Shown here: positions 24,435 through 33,083 of the stretch, piece after piece
Layout of the letters: each line of letters starts with the position of its first letter
How positions within the stretch are numbered: position 1 is the first letter of the stretch
IMG/VR virus record: IMGVR_UViG_3300031851_000059
Coordinates: 1 to 39,718 of that record
Direction: 5' to 3' (one strand)
Length of the DNA stretch: 39,718 bases
From: a virus
The notes under the pieces: model-generated
What the model was told of the DNA's origin: nothing
The model's database searches: none
What the model saw: only the letters and a program-made list of their open reading frames with translations
Translations under genes and position numbers: made by a program

Positions 24435-25745
24435 TCATCGCATACTCTCCTCGCGAGCGCCGACGGGAATCGGCGACTCGCCGGTCCGCTCTAGCACCGC
24501 AGCTTTGCCGGTGAAACGCTGGAAGCGGTCGACGATCACGTCGCAATATGGCGGGTCGAGTTCCATCAAGAACGCCTTGCGTCCGGTTTGTTCGGCCCCG
24601 ATCAAGGTCGAACCGCTGCCGCCGAACAGGTCCAGCACGTTGTCGCCTTTCCGCGACGAGTATTGCATCGCTTTCACCGCTAGTTCCGCGGGCTTGCCGG
24701 TGAGATGCTCCAACTGCTGCGGCGGGATCTTCTTGATATGCCACAAGTCGGTTGCGTTGTTGGGACCGTAGTACTTGTGGCCCGCTCCCTCTCGCCAACC
24801 GTAGAACGCCCATTCGTGTGCACCCATGAAATCCTTGCGCGTCATGACCGGGTGCAATTTGTCCCAGATGATGGCTTGCGAGAAATACAGCCCAGCCGCT
24901 TCCAAGACCGCCGGATAGTTTCCGATGTTCGAGAAGCCTCCCCAGATATAGAAGCATCGACCCGGCTCCAAAACGCGAGCGATGTTGCCGAACCAGGCTT
25001 TGAGCAACCGATCGAATTCTTCGTCGGACACGAAGTCGTTTTCCAACGGACGGTCCTTCGCTCGCATCTTCTTCGGGCCATCTTTGGACTTACCCTTGCC
25101 GGCCTCGAACGAACTGTTGCCCGCCGCGATCGCGTTCTTACTGCGAGGTTCGACCTTCACGTTGTACGGGGGATCTGTATTGCAAAGTTGAATCTTCGCG
25201 CCATCGAGTAGTCGATCAAGGTCTTCGGCGTTGGTCGAGTCACCGCACAGCAGTCGGTGGTCTCCGAGGATCCAGAGGTCGCCCGGTTGCGTGACGGGAT
25301 CGTCGGGCGGCTCGGGAACATCGTCGGGATCGGTTAGTCCTGGCTCAACGCCTGGATCAAGCAGCTTGGCTAACTCGTCACTGTTGAATCCAAGCAACTC
25401 GCAATCGAACCCATAGTTTTGAAGCTCTCCGACCTCGATCGGTAGTAGGTCGTAATCCCACTCCGCGTTTTCGCCGGTACGGTTGTCAGCGATTCGGTAG
25501 GCCTTCACCGCCTCGGGTTCGAGGTCCGTTGCAATGTGCACCGGGACCTCGGCAAGGTTCAACTGCTTGGCTGCTTTCCAACGGGTATGGCCGACGATGA
25601 TCACACCGTCGTGATCGACCACGATTGGCTGGCGAAAACCGAATTCGTTGATGGATTGGACGACCGGAGCGACCGCATCGTCATTGATTCGAGGATTCTT
25701 TTCGTAAGGCTTGATCCGATCAAGCGACCACATTTCGACCTGCAT
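24435..25745 (-). CDS. ParB-like nuclease/DNA methyltransferase fusion
   Basis: The 436-aa protein begins with a ParB/Srx-type domain (SLDRIKPYEKNPRINDD, VGHTRWKAAKQL; residues 6-90). A linker rich in Asp and Pro follows, then a site-specific DNA methyltransferase with DPPY (191-194) before FGGSGST (374-380), the order of beta-class N6-adenine or N4-cytosine enzymes. No restriction gene is nearby, so it probably protects or marks phage DNA. The ATG at 25745 is preferred to the one at 25754 because AAGGA lies at good spacing. This ribosome site lies next to a hairpin arm. Confidence 0.85.
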   Translation of the reverse strand: MQVEMWSLDRIKPYEKNPRINDDAVAPVVQSINEFGFRQPIVVDHDGVIIVGHTRWKAAKQLNLAEVPVHIATDLEPEAVKAYRIADNRTGENAEWDYDLLPIEVGELQNYGFDCELLGFNSDELAKLLDPGVEPGLTDPDDVPEPPDDPVTQPGDLWILGDHRLLCGDSTNAEDLDRLLDGAKIQLCNTDPPYNVKVEPRSKNAIAAGNSSFEAGKGKSKDGPKKMRAKDRPLENDFVSDEEFDRLLKAWFGNIARVLEPGRCFYIWGGFSNIGNYPAVLEAAGLYFSQAIIWDKLHPVMTRKDFMGAHEWAFYGWREGAGHKYYGPNNATDLWHIKKIPPQQLEHLTGKPAELAVKAMQYSSRKGDNVLDLFGGSGSTLIGAEQTGRKAFLMELDPPYCDVIVDRFQRFTGKAAVLERTGESPIPVGAREESMR

Positions 25746-25754
25746 GGGCAGCAT

Positions 25755-25783
25755 CCTTTTCCAAAAGGGAGAAACGGAAAAGG
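25755..25783 (-). promoter_or_regulatory. Hairpin holding the methyltransferase ribosome site
   Basis: CCTTTTCC (25755-25762) and GGAAAAGG (25776-25783) form an 8-bp stem. On the minus-strand mRNA the 3' arm GGAAAAGG contains the Shine-Dalgarno sequence of the methyltransferase, so the hairpin could keep translation low. Confidence 0.45.
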
Positions 25784-25817
25784 CTCGGTCGGTGGGTAAT
25801 TGCGTGGATGGTTGGGC

Positions 25818-25836
25818 GTCCGATTTTCATTCGGAC
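25818..25836. other. Short hairpin in methyltransferase leader
   Basis: GTCCGA (25818-25823) pairs with TCGGAC (25831-25836). It lies within the 430-base non-coding region and is followed on the plus side by AAACAAAACAAAC, i.e. preceded by a T-rich stretch on the minus strand. Its role is unclear. Confidence 0.35.
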
Positions 25837-25941
25837 AAACAAAACAAACTGTGCCTAATAGCGTGGCTGTTCCCGCGGCCCTGACATGAGACACATTTCA
25901 CGGGAGGACCCGTTCGATGCGTCACCAAATCTGTCTCCTGA

Positions 25942-26181
25942 CCCCTCGCGTGCGCGTGAATGCGCATCGCGGGGGTGTGGGCGTGACAGGGGGACAGATA
26001 CAGATAGAGAGAGTGTTTCTATAGACATTTACGGTCTTTTCCTTTCACGCGAAGTGTCACTGAAGTGTCACCACGACTGGTGACACTTCGGGACGGATTC
26101 GGCTGATTGATTTAGTTTGGGTAAGGTTTCGACGCTAATTCGTCCCTGCCGCGTGACAGATGGTGACACTTCGATGACACC
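25942..26181. other. Putative replication origin with iterons and a large hairpin
   Basis: This part of the 427-base gap has three features. A GC-rich imperfect hairpin spans 25942-25977 (CCCC, CGCG and TGCGC arms pairing with GCGCA, CGCG and GGGG). An AT-richer stretch lies at about 26005-26050. Copies of GTGACACTTC or its complement occur at 26051-26060, 26062-26071, 26080-26089 and 26163-26172, with a partial one at 26173-26181. Iterons beside an AT-rich stretch, next to the primase gene, fit a phage origin of replication; an operator array is the alternative. Confidence 0.5.
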
Positions 26182-28359
26182 TTATTCCACTCCGATGGCC
26201 CGATACCCTTGCGTGGTTCGGGCGGAAGACTGGATCACGGTCGGCTCGATTTCGCCTTGCTGCACCAAGGTCAGAACCACTTGATCGAACTCCGCTGCCT
26301 TCAACTTCATGGCTCGCATCAAGTCACGACGGGCCATGACCTTGTCGCTCGCCTCATTGATCTTGTTCAGAAACTTCAGGCACTCTTTGTGGAACGGGTT
26401 CTCCGCGACGTGTACCGAGGCGAGATAGAGCTGCCGACGAGTCTGGTGCAGCGCGAACTCACTGGCCCAGCGGACAGCGTCGAGTGAAATTTGGGGTTCG
26501 ATGTGGTTCTCGCTGCAGGCGTAGATCAAAGCAAGCTTCTTAGCGTGCTCGCACGTTCGGCTCCAGGCAGTTCGAGCAACTTCATCGCCAGCGTCGTCGG
26601 CCTGGTCGTATTCGTCTTCGGTTTGTTCTCGGAGCTGGGTAATCGCTGTTTCGGCGTCAGGCGTGAACGCAATACGAGCCGGCTTAGGATGAAAGTTGAG
26701 AAAGTTGCCAGTGCCAGGCTCGAACTCGGACCACCACTTGGCGACTTCTAAGATATCGTCGGGTAGATCTCGGGCCGATCCAGGCATTTGCCCTTTGCCA
26801 CGCTTGCCGACGTCGATGATGTTCAGCCGAGCGAAGAAGCCGTTGGTCAACATTCGCTTCGATAGTGCTTCGTAGAAGTATTGAGGTGTCGCCGTGCCGA
26901 AAAGAGTGAGGTGCGGTTGGTCGACGTGGATCGCGTCTTTCTGATTGGCTTTGACGCGAATCGGATAAACATCGCCAGCGGACGTGTAAAGCGTCAGCAG
27001 AATGTTCGGGATCGATTCGCGGCTGTTCTCGCGGTCGAGATTGATCTGCCGAAGCACTCCGTCCATCTCGTCGTTCTGGAACAGCATGCAGCCGGTACGA
27101 ACGAGAGCGTCTTGGATGCCTTCGCCCGAAGCGAACTTGTCTCCCAGCGAAGCCGACATGCCAGTCTGGAAGAGAACTTGTGAATTGACTTTGCGCGGGA
27201 ACTCTTTTCCTGTTCCGCTGCCGGCAAGTGCGAGTAGATACAGATTGGTTCTCAGATCTCCTGTCGTGCATACCTTTCGGCCGGCAAGGAAGGACTGCAA
27301 TGCCATCGCGCCGCAGAACGCCAAGCCAAGGTTGGGATACGGCGCGTTCGCGAGCGTGAAGTCCATGACTTGTTGTACGAAGCCGGGGACTTTGAAAAAC
27401 TGCTCAGGCAGTCGACCGGGGTCACGAACGGGGGCATTTCGAGCGGCGTTTGATTCAGTTGCCAGCGTCTTGGTTGAGCCAACAAGGAACTTGCTGAGGT
27501 CGACTGCTGGATCGTCATTTTGCAGCGTCTGGGAATCTCGCAGCCAACCAAAGGGGCGGTCGTGCGATTTGGTTGCCGCTTGGTTGATCTTGTGCTGCAG
27601 CTCTTTCTCGGACCAAGGCGGGCTGCAGCGTGCGTTGTATTCGGTGGTCAGGATCGCCAGGGCACGGTCACGTGCGATTCCGAAACCGTGGACGAGCGCA
27701 GTGGCTGCGGCGTAGGTTTGCGAGTGTCCGCCACTGCCCGAGACTGCCGGCGGCATGGCCGAAAGGTAGGCGATGGCTCGTGTTTCCACGTCGGACGCGT
27801 CCGTGGGCGAAACTGGCGGCAACGTCGGCGTCTTATTCGTGACGCTACCGCCACGCTTGATGATGACGGCATCGGCGAGTGCTTTCACGCAGGCGGACAA
27901 CATCGGCGCGGGAACGGAGGCTGGTTCGGCGTCGAGTGTGTCATACGCTTCACCATCGGGATGGATACTTGGTCCGACAACGGTTTGCGTTCCAGTGGAT
28001 CGCAACTCGACCATCATCGTGCCGTCTTGGGGATCGGTGTGCTTTTCGGTGGTCGCGCCGGCGGCGATGTACCATCGGTGAGACTTTGGAGCTGACGGTC
28101 TACCGGTGATTGCTGGCGTTGGCGGCAGGTATTGATCGGCCAGCTCAATTGCTTCGTCGCAATCCAGGTCGACATCCACCAGCCAGCCAGAAGGTTCGCC
28201 CAGAATGATTCCGATATTGCCAGGATCCGGAAACACCTCGGGTTCCAATCGCAACTTGGTCCAATCGCGTCGAGCCGGCGATTTGCCACCAGCGCGCAGC
28301 GGCACACACCACCAGCCTCGCTGGCGAAAGTTCGCGACTTGCTCCCGAACGCTCGACAC
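26182..28359 (-). CDS. Primase-polymerase with DUF3987 helicase-like domain
   Basis: The 725-aa protein starts at a GTG sharing a base with the helicase stop (TAGTG). Residues 1-170 are a prim-pol domain (RQRGWWCVPLRAGGKSP, WLVDVDLDCDEAIEL with the metal-binding Asp pair, KSHRWYI). A primase C-terminal region follows (GFGIARDRALAILTTEYNAR, PWSEKELQHKINQA). The rest is a DUF3987-like ATPase with GSGTGKE as Walker A (around residue 390) and QNDEMDG as probable Walker B. Such proteins prime and unwind phage DNA. Four GTGACACTTC copies lie just beyond its stop. Confidence 0.85.
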   Translation of the reverse strand: MSSVREQVANFRQRGWWCVPLRAGGKSPARRDWTKLRLEPEVFPDPGNIGIILGEPSGWLVDVDLDCDEAIELADQYLPPTPAITGRPSAPKSHRWYIAAGATTEKHTDPQDGTMMVELRSTGTQTVVGPSIHPDGEAYDTLDAEPASVPAPMLSACVKALADAVIIKRGGSVTNKTPTLPPVSPTDASDVETRAIAYLSAMPPAVSGSGGHSQTYAAATALVHGFGIARDRALAILTTEYNARCSPPWSEKELQHKINQAATKSHDRPFGWLRDSQTLQNDDPAVDLSKFLVGSTKTLATESNAARNAPVRDPGRLPEQFFKVPGFVQQVMDFTLANAPYPNLGLAFCGAMALQSFLAGRKVCTTGDLRTNLYLLALAGSGTGKEFPRKVNSQVLFQTGMSASLGDKFASGEGIQDALVRTGCMLFQNDEMDGVLRQINLDRENSRESIPNILLTLYTSAGDVYPIRVKANQKDAIHVDQPHLTLFGTATPQYFYEALSKRMLTNGFFARLNIIDVGKRGKGQMPGSARDLPDDILEVAKWWSEFEPGTGNFLNFHPKPARIAFTPDAETAITQLREQTEDEYDQADDAGDEVARTAWSRTCEHAKKLALIYACSENHIEPQISLDAVRWASEFALHQTRRQLYLASVHVAENPFHKECLKFLNKINEASDKVMARRDLMRAMKLKAAEFDQVVLTLVQQGEIEPTVIQSSARTTQGYRAIGVE

Positions 28360-30020
28360 TAGAACGGCGCCTCTTCAAGTGAGCTGCTGGGAACCTCCGA
28401 TAGCCGATAGTCGATGATGCGATCGTAGGGTTGGCCTGCAATCGCTCGGACAGTGATGGATCCGGCTGTTGCCAACAGACCGGCGTCCGCCAGGTCAAGT
28501 GCTTCCTCAGCATTGTCCGGGCAGGGATCGAGGCAGCGTTCCGACCACCACAATTCGGCTTTGCGTCGCGCGTAGCCCGAGTGCTCGATGCAAATAAATT
28601 CGCTTTGCCAGTGGTCGAGGCCGATCATGTAATCGACGCGCAAGCATCTCGGTGCATCTTCGTCGGCATCGCGTTTGCGATGGATGCGATAGACGATGTC
28701 GTGGACGTCGTATTTGCTGTCGGTGATTTCGCCAGTTAAAACACCAGCGGTGCTAGCCCGGGCATCGTGGGGTTCCCGTTCCGGCGGAGGGAATGGATGT
28801 CCGCACTCGGGGCAGCTCGCATAGCCACATGCGACCAAGGCATTACACTTCTGACACTCCTTCGCTGGTGGCTCAATTCCGGGACGGAGTTGCTTTTCCT
28901 TGGGTTTGATTTGATCGATCGGACCGTGGCGTTCGATGTTGCCACCGAAGTCAAGAACCAGGCAGTTCTGTTTGTCGGGATGCAGCCGGAATCCACGGCC
29001 GACGCATTGGTACAGCAAGCCCGCCGACATGGTTGGTCGCAGCATAACCACGCAGTCGACACGCGGCGCATCGAAGCCGGTCGTCAACACGTTCACGTTG
29101 CAGAGGAATCGCAACGGCTCCGAATCAAAGAGCGAACCGCTTGCATCACCTCGAAAGCGAGTGAGAAGCTGGTCACGCTCTTCGGCCGAAGTATCGCCAG
29201 TGATGAAACCGCACTCGATTTCGTGCTCATTACGGAGTGTGTCGACGACTTGTTGTCCGTGAGCGACGCTGGCTGCGAAGATCAAGATGGATTGGCGGTC
29301 CGCGGTTAACTCAACGATCTCACTGCATGCAGCCGAGACCAACTCGGAGTCACTCACACGTGCTTCCACCTCATCGGCGACGAACTCACCGGCTCGAACC
29401 TTGAGGTCGCCAAAGTCGGCTCGGTTGACTCCGGCCTTGGAGATCAATGGGCAAAGATAGCCATCGCGGATCAATTCCTTGATGCCGATCTCGTAGCAGA
29501 CGTGATTCAAGAAATGATCGGGCGAACAGATCATGCCTGAATCGAGGCGAAACGGCGTCGCAGTCAATCCAATGACACGGACCTGCGGATTGATGACTTT
29601 GCAATCGGCCAGGAACTGCCGATACATGCCGTCACCCTTCTTTGAAATCAGATGGGCTTCGTCGACGATGATGAGGTCGAACGGATCGAGCTCACAGGTT
29701 CGCTTGTAGATGCTTTGAATCCCGGCTACCAGGATCGGTGTAGTTGTGTCTCGCTTCTTTAGGCCAGCTGAGTAGAGACCGACCGGGATGTCCCGGCAAA
29801 GCTTCCGAACCTTGTCCGCATTCTGTTCGAGCAGTTCTCTCACGTGAGCCAGAATCAGAACACGTCCGCCCCAGCGCGACACCGCGTCGGACGCGATCTG
29901 AGCCAAAACAAGTGACTTGCCTGCGCCGGTCGGAAGCACGGCGACTGGGTTGTCATCGCGTGACCGCAAGTGTTTGTAGACCGCATTTACAGCGGCTTGT
30001 TGGTAGCCGCGCAGATTCAT
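28359..30020 (-). CDS. Superfamily 2 DEAD/DEAH-box helicase
   Basis: The 553-aa protein starts at the ATG at 30020, overlapping the RusA stop as ATGA. Motifs are clear: LPTGAGKS (I), DEAH in IIVDEAHLI (II), GLTATPFRL (III-like), TGFDAPRVDCVV (V) and QCVGRGFRLHP (VI). A zinc-binding C4 cluster (CQKCNALVACGYASCPECGH) follows near residue 400. This resembles SSL2/UvrB-like phage helicases used in replication or repair. Translation is coupled to both neighbours. Confidence 0.85.
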   Translation of the reverse strand: MNLRGYQQAAVNAVYKHLRSRDDNPVAVLPTGAGKSLVLAQIASDAVSRWGGRVLILAHVRELLEQNADKVRKLCRDIPVGLYSAGLKKRDTTTPILVAGIQSIYKRTCELDPFDLIIVDEAHLISKKGDGMYRQFLADCKVINPQVRVIGLTATPFRLDSGMICSPDHFLNHVCYEIGIKELIRDGYLCPLISKAGVNRADFGDLKVRAGEFVADEVEARVSDSELVSAACSEIVELTADRQSILIFAASVAHGQQVVDTLRNEHEIECGFITGDTSAEERDQLLTRFRGDASGSLFDSEPLRFLCNVNVLTTGFDAPRVDCVVMLRPTMSAGLLYQCVGRGFRLHPDKQNCLVLDFGGNIERHGPIDQIKPKEKQLRPGIEPPAKECQKCNALVACGYASCPECGHPFPPPEREPHDARASTAGVLTGEITDSKYDVHDIVYRIHRKRDADEDAPRCLRVDYMIGLDHWQSEFICIEHSGYARRKAELWWSERCLDPCPDNAEEALDLADAGLLATAGSITVRAIAGQPYDRIIDYRLSEVPSSSLEEAPF

Positions 30021-30535
30021 GCAATCCTCTGTCCGTTGTGGTACTTCGCTCCACGAACGACTCGAATACCTGGGAATTTCATGCACCATCTGGTGCAGTC
30101 GATGCAGAAGCGATGCCCGGGACCGTCGGATTGGAACTCGTCGTCGCAACGCAGACAGGTTCGATAACCTGGCTTACCAAGTTCAGCCGGCACGTGGCGG
30201 ATGGCGACTTCGGCGCAAGCGACTTCCTTGCATGGCGATTGTTTTTCAACGCACAGCTTCACGATCTGGCTGTCGTCGTGATACGCGCCGCCAGCTTGCA
30301 TCGCGTCAAGCAACGCCTTGAGCGAGTTGTCGATATCTCGGCGACGGCGATCTGGTGGCGTGAGCCCGATGTTGACGATCAATTCGTTGTCGAGCGGCTT
30401 GATGCGGTCGCGGGCCATCAGGGACTTCACCGTGCTGCGATACTCGCGGCCGGCGCGGCTGATTAACACTCGGCTGCCTACGTGTCGCCAGTAGTGGTTG
30501 ACTGAGGGTGGAAATGGAAGTCGAAGTCGAATCAT
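30017..30535 (-). CDS. RusA-like Holliday junction resolvase with zinc ribbon
   Basis: From the ATG at 30535 the 172-aa protein has the RusA core: LPFPPSVNHYWRHVGSRV, then RRRRDIDNSLKALLDAMQAG and HDDSQI, with the Asp residues that bind metal and cut branched DNA. After about residue 110 there is a C-terminal zinc-ribbon-like part (CLRCDDEF, FCIDC), which is an addition to the normal ~120-aa enzyme. It resolves recombination or replication intermediates before packaging. A longer frame reaches upstream, but the family start supports 30535. Confidence 0.85.
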   Translation of the reverse strand: MIRLRLPFPPSVNHYWRHVGSRVLISRAGREYRSTVKSLMARDRIKPLDNELIVNIGLTPPDRRRRDIDNSLKALLDAMQAGGAYHDDSQIVKLCVEKQSPCKEVACAEVAIRHVPAELGKPGYRTCLRCDDEFQSDGPGHRFCIDCTRWCMKFPGIRVVRGAKYHNGQRIA

Positions 30536-30560
30536 CAAATTGCTCTGTGCAGGAAAGAAG

Positions 30561-30594
30561 ACAGCCAACCAGCAATCCTTTGCCGGCTGGCTGT
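30561..30594 (-). terminator. Hairpin between DUF669 and RusA genes
   Basis: Arms 30561-30573 and 30582-30594 form a 13-bp stem with an 8-base loop. On the minus-strand RNA all pairs can form, two of them G-U; on the plus strand these would be A-C mismatches, so the leftward RNA is the likely form. CTTCTTTCC follows. It may be a partial terminator or processing site within the operon. Confidence 0.55.
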
Positions 30595-30629
30595 TTGGGC
30601 CTTGGAACGATGCAGAGAGGAGGCGCCGA

Positions 30630-31112
30630 CTATCGTTTCCAAGGCGGGGCATCCGAGCCGGAAGCGTCCGGCGTTGAACTCGCGACCTCACTCGCCGCGA
30701 TGGGCTGAGCGGTGGCGTCGCGACGGGAATACCCCTTCACTTCGTTTTGCAGTTCGCCCGTGTCGCTGCGGCGTTTGACTCGCACGTGGATGAAGCAGGG
30801 CAAGTTGTGAAGGTCTGTCGAATCAGTCGGCACCATCACTCCGACGGCATGGCAGATTGATGAAAGTTCGCGTCGAGCGATTTCAACTGCGGTTCCGTTC
30901 GGGTTGTCGAGGTTCAATCGCACCCACAGCAATCGGTTGGCGCATTCGCCTTCGATGATTTGAAAGGTGAGTTGCAGATAGTTGCCGGTCCCAGACTTGG
31001 TTGGCTTCATTTCACTGTCGGTGACGACGGCGACATATTTGCCAGCGGGGATCGGTTCGAGATCGTCGGCTGGTTCGACTTCGTTGGCGTTGAATCCGTT
31101 GAGGTTGGCCAT
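30630..31112 (-). CDS. DUF669 phage protein (ssDNA-binding-like)
   Basis: The ATG at 31112 has AAGGA upstream and gives 160 aa: MANLNGFNANEVEPADDLEP, IPAGKYVAVVTDSEMKPTKS, GTGNYLQLTFQIIEGECANR, typical for DUF669. These OB-fold-like proteins usually sit beside Sak4/RecA-like ATPases in phage recombination modules, as here. The C-terminus (SGSDAPPWKR) ends acidic-then-PPW, similar to single-strand binding protein tails. It probably binds single-stranded DNA. Confidence 0.8.
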   Translation of the reverse strand: MANLNGFNANEVEPADDLEPIPAGKYVAVVTDSEMKPTKSGTGNYLQLTFQIIEGECANRLLWVRLNLDNPNGTAVEIARRELSSICHAVGVMVPTDSTDLHNLPCFIHVRVKRRSDTGELQNEVKGYSRRDATAQPIAASEVASSTPDASGSDAPPWKR

Positions 31113-31161
31113 GTGGGTTCCTTGGGTTGAGAGACTGAAAGGGTATTGAGAAAAGCTGGAT

Positions 31162-31953
31162 TTAGCTGACGGCTTGTGGTTCGGGCCGCGGCTTCGCCGA
31201 CTGACGCATCGCACCCACGAAGGCGGACCAAGACATAGGCAGTTCATCCGTGATGCCGTAACGATTTTTGGCAACGCAGCTAGGCGAGCCGTAAGCACGC
31301 ATGACCCGTTCGCCACCTTCCTTACCGATCGCATGGGCGACAGTTCGCTTGCGGTTAAAGCCGGCGTCTTCCGTTTGCGTTCGCATCTTGCGAGTCGCAA
31401 AGAGCACGGCGTCGCACCACTCTTTGACCAAGGCCGCCGCGTGCTTGTGCAGTCGAGGCGAATAGCGGTCGTAAGGCGACGACTCCGGATCCTCGAACCG
31501 TTCAACCTTCGAGTGAGCGATCAAGACGACGACCATTCCGCGTGAACGAAGTGCGCCAAGGTGATTGAGGACTTCTCGCCAGAGCGTCAACGCGTGGGTG
31601 TAGCCGCGAGCGTATCCGCCGTCGACTTTTTCGATCGATTCGACGCCATACTGCTGGCAGAGTTTGTCCCAGATGAGGCGTTCCAGCCAATCGAGCGAAT
31701 CGATCACCAGGGATTCATAGCTGTGATCCGACGTCCGCAGTGACAACAGCGCCGCGGTGACTTCATCGAAAGTAGTCGCCAACGGAAATCGATCGCAATC
31801 GATCTCGTCGAGCCCGTCTTCAGTTTGAATGAAGATGGGCTTGGAGGCTTGGCTGCCAAAGGTCGACTTTCCGATGCCTTCGACTCCGTAGAGCAAGACG
31901 CGAGGCGGTTTCGGTTGCCGGCCGGTTTGGATTTGGTCGAGTAGATTGGTCAT
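31162..31953 (-). CDS. Sak4-like P-loop ATPase (phage recombinase)
   Basis: The 263-aa protein has PPRVLLYGVEGIGKSTFG (Walker A at about residues 17-34) and SLVIDSLDWLERLIWD (Walker B near 85). It further contains MVVVLIAHSKVERFEDP and a Lys/Arg-rich end. This is the AAA_24/Sak4 group, RecA-core ATPases that help single-strand annealing in phage recombination, often with a DUF669 partner, which follows here. GGAG lies 11 bases before the ATG. Confidence 0.8.
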   Translation of the reverse strand: MTNLLDQIQTGRQPKPPRVLLYGVEGIGKSTFGSQASKPIFIQTEDGLDEIDCDRFPLATTFDEVTAALLSLRTSDHSYESLVIDSLDWLERLIWDKLCQQYGVESIEKVDGGYARGYTHALTLWREVLNHLGALRSRGMVVVLIAHSKVERFEDPESSPYDRYSPRLHKHAAALVKEWCDAVLFATRKMRTQTEDAGFNRKRTVAHAIGKEGGERVMRAYGSPSCVAKNRYGITDELPMSWSAFVGAMRQSAKPRPEPQAVS

Positions 31954-31991
31954 GGTTGGTTGATCTCCGATCGGATCGTGGTGCTGATTGG

Positions 31992-32231
31992 TTAAAGGGA
32001 CTGGATGGGTTCGATCTCGAAGTTGCCGTCGGCATCGCTGGTGACGAGGTAGTGACGGAAGTCGACTTGAACGACGAAGCGTTGTTCACTGCCAAGCTGT
32101 TTCCGCAGCGATTTACACGCTCCGGTGAACTCCTTGCTGATCTCATTGAAGCGATCTTGGATTCTCAGATAGCGACCCACGGCCAGTGAGATGGAGACAC
32201 GTCGTTCGATGTCGGTTGCTAGGTTTTGCAT
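31992..32231 (-). CDS. Small hypothetical protein, first gene of the replication operon
   Basis: The 79-aa protein (MQNLATDIERRVSISLAVGR, ISKEFTGACKSLRKQLGSEQ, FVVQVDFRHYLVTSDADGNF) has no known motif. Its pattern (an N-terminal helix region then a beta part) could be a small DNA-associated protein. It begins 60 bases downstream of element B. Confidence 0.6.
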   Translation of the reverse strand: MQNLATDIERRVSISLAVGRYLRIQDRFNEISKEFTGACKSLRKQLGSEQRFVVQVDFRHYLVTSDADGNFEIEPIQSL

Positions 32232-32290
32232 TCAGGTTCCAGACTTGTTGATTGAAGAAGGCGTTTGGGAAACACCAGGCCGCCGCCGGG

Positions 32291-32323
32291 AATAGACCTA
32301 CCCGGTTCACGTCCGTACCGACG
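32291..32323 (-). promoter_or_regulatory. Repeat element B (ACCGGGTAGGT), overlapping sigma gene end
   Basis: On the minus strand it reads CGTCGGTACGGACGTGA then ACCGGGTAGGTCTATT. The sigma-factor stop TGA lies inside it. It differs from element C in few positions and leads into the replication operon. CCGGG here also pairs with CCCGG ten bases later, but this pairing is not conserved in the other copies. Confidence 0.55.
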
Positions 32324-32915
32324 AAGTGCGGTCGAAATATTCGGCCAGCCCGGCGTCCTCGAAGTGCTCACGAATCTTGCGAAACCAGCCCGATGCAGTG
32401 GTTCGAGCGACACCGAACTTGTCCGCGATTTCGGTGATCGTCATCGTCTTTCGCAATTCGATGAGGTGCCGCTGGTGGGCGGGTAGCTCGTCAATTCGGT
32501 TTTGCAGATCGCTACGTAGATCGGATAACTCGGACTGGCTGCGTCGCATCCGGCCGGTGTGGCGGTCGAGTGCTGTATCGGAGATCACGTGGGAAATCCG
32601 CAGCGTTTCGCCACTTGATTGAGTCAGTGGCGTGCTCAACAAAATCGTGTTTGCATCGCACCGCTTCTCTGCACAACGATTGCGGACAATGTTGGCGACG
32701 TATCGTTCAACGATGGCAGTAACGAACTTGTTGCGATGGCCTTCACGCGAGTCGTACAGCCGCACGCCTTGCATGACTCGGACGTAAATGTCCTGTTGCA
32801 GATCGTCGCGGTCGACTTCGGTGTAGCCATACTTGCCGATCAGGCCGCCCGTTTTTCTCTCGACTAGGTTGCGAGTGAACGTGTCTTCGTATGGATTGAA
32901 ATTGGATTGTGTCAC
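32307..32915 (-). CDS. Sigma-70 family RNA polymerase sigma factor
   Basis: The GTG at 32915 with AAGGAG at good spacing gives 202 aa. The region-2-like part (DDLQQDIYVRVMQGVRLYDS then NKFVTAIVERYVANIVRNRC) and the region-4-like part (ELPAHQRHLIELRKTMTITE, IADKFGVARTTASGWFRKIR) fit a small two-domain sigma factor. Longer upstream starts lack a ribosome site. A terminator-like hairpin lies upstream, and element B overlaps its end. A phage-encoded sigma factor could direct RNA polymerase to phage promoters; this role is inference. Confidence 0.75.
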   Translation of the reverse strand: MTQSNFNPYEDTFTRNLVERKTGGLIGKYGYTEVDRDDLQQDIYVRVMQGVRLYDSREGHRNKFVTAIVERYVANIVRNRCAEKRCDANTILLSTPLTQSSGETLRISHVISDTALDRHTGRMRRSQSELSDLRSDLQNRIDELPAHQRHLIELRKTMTITEIADKFGVARTTASGWFRKIREHFEDAGLAEYFDRTSSVRT

Positions 32916-32973
32916 GGTGAATCTCCTTGGCCGGAGACATGCCGAGGCGTGGACGACGGACCGCAGGCCAACG

Positions 32974-33038
32974 AAAAAAGCGGAGGCAACTGTGTCGAAC
33001 CAAGGTGACTTGGTGTCGCCCACAATCGCCTCCGCTTT
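32974..33038 (-). terminator. Terminator or attenuator before sigma gene
   Basis: AAAGCGGAGGC (32977-32987) and GCCTCCGCTTT (33028-33038) form a perfect 11-bp stem around a ~40-base loop with its own CCAAG/CTTGG hairpin. On the minus strand it ends in CTTTTTTCG, so it fits a terminator. Only 59 bases remain to the sigma start, so sigma expression needs read-through or a promoter in that short space. Confidence 0.7.
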
Positions 33039-33083
33039 GCGGCCGGCCGAATGTCAGGTGAATGAAATGTTCGAGTTGTTTCG

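Noticed and set aside
20923-24957. Three long minus-strand open frames (~450, ~450 and ~360 codons) opposite the plus-strand modules
   Set aside because: They run through terminators, promoters and gene borders of the plus strand, have odd composition (Arg/Val/Ser-rich) and no motifs, whereas the plus-strand genes have ribosome sites and recognisable families.
30691-31505. Long upstream extensions of the RusA and DUF669 frames
   Set aside because: The extra residues are antisense-like and cross into neighbouring genes; internal ATGs match family starts and, for DUF669, have a ribosome site.
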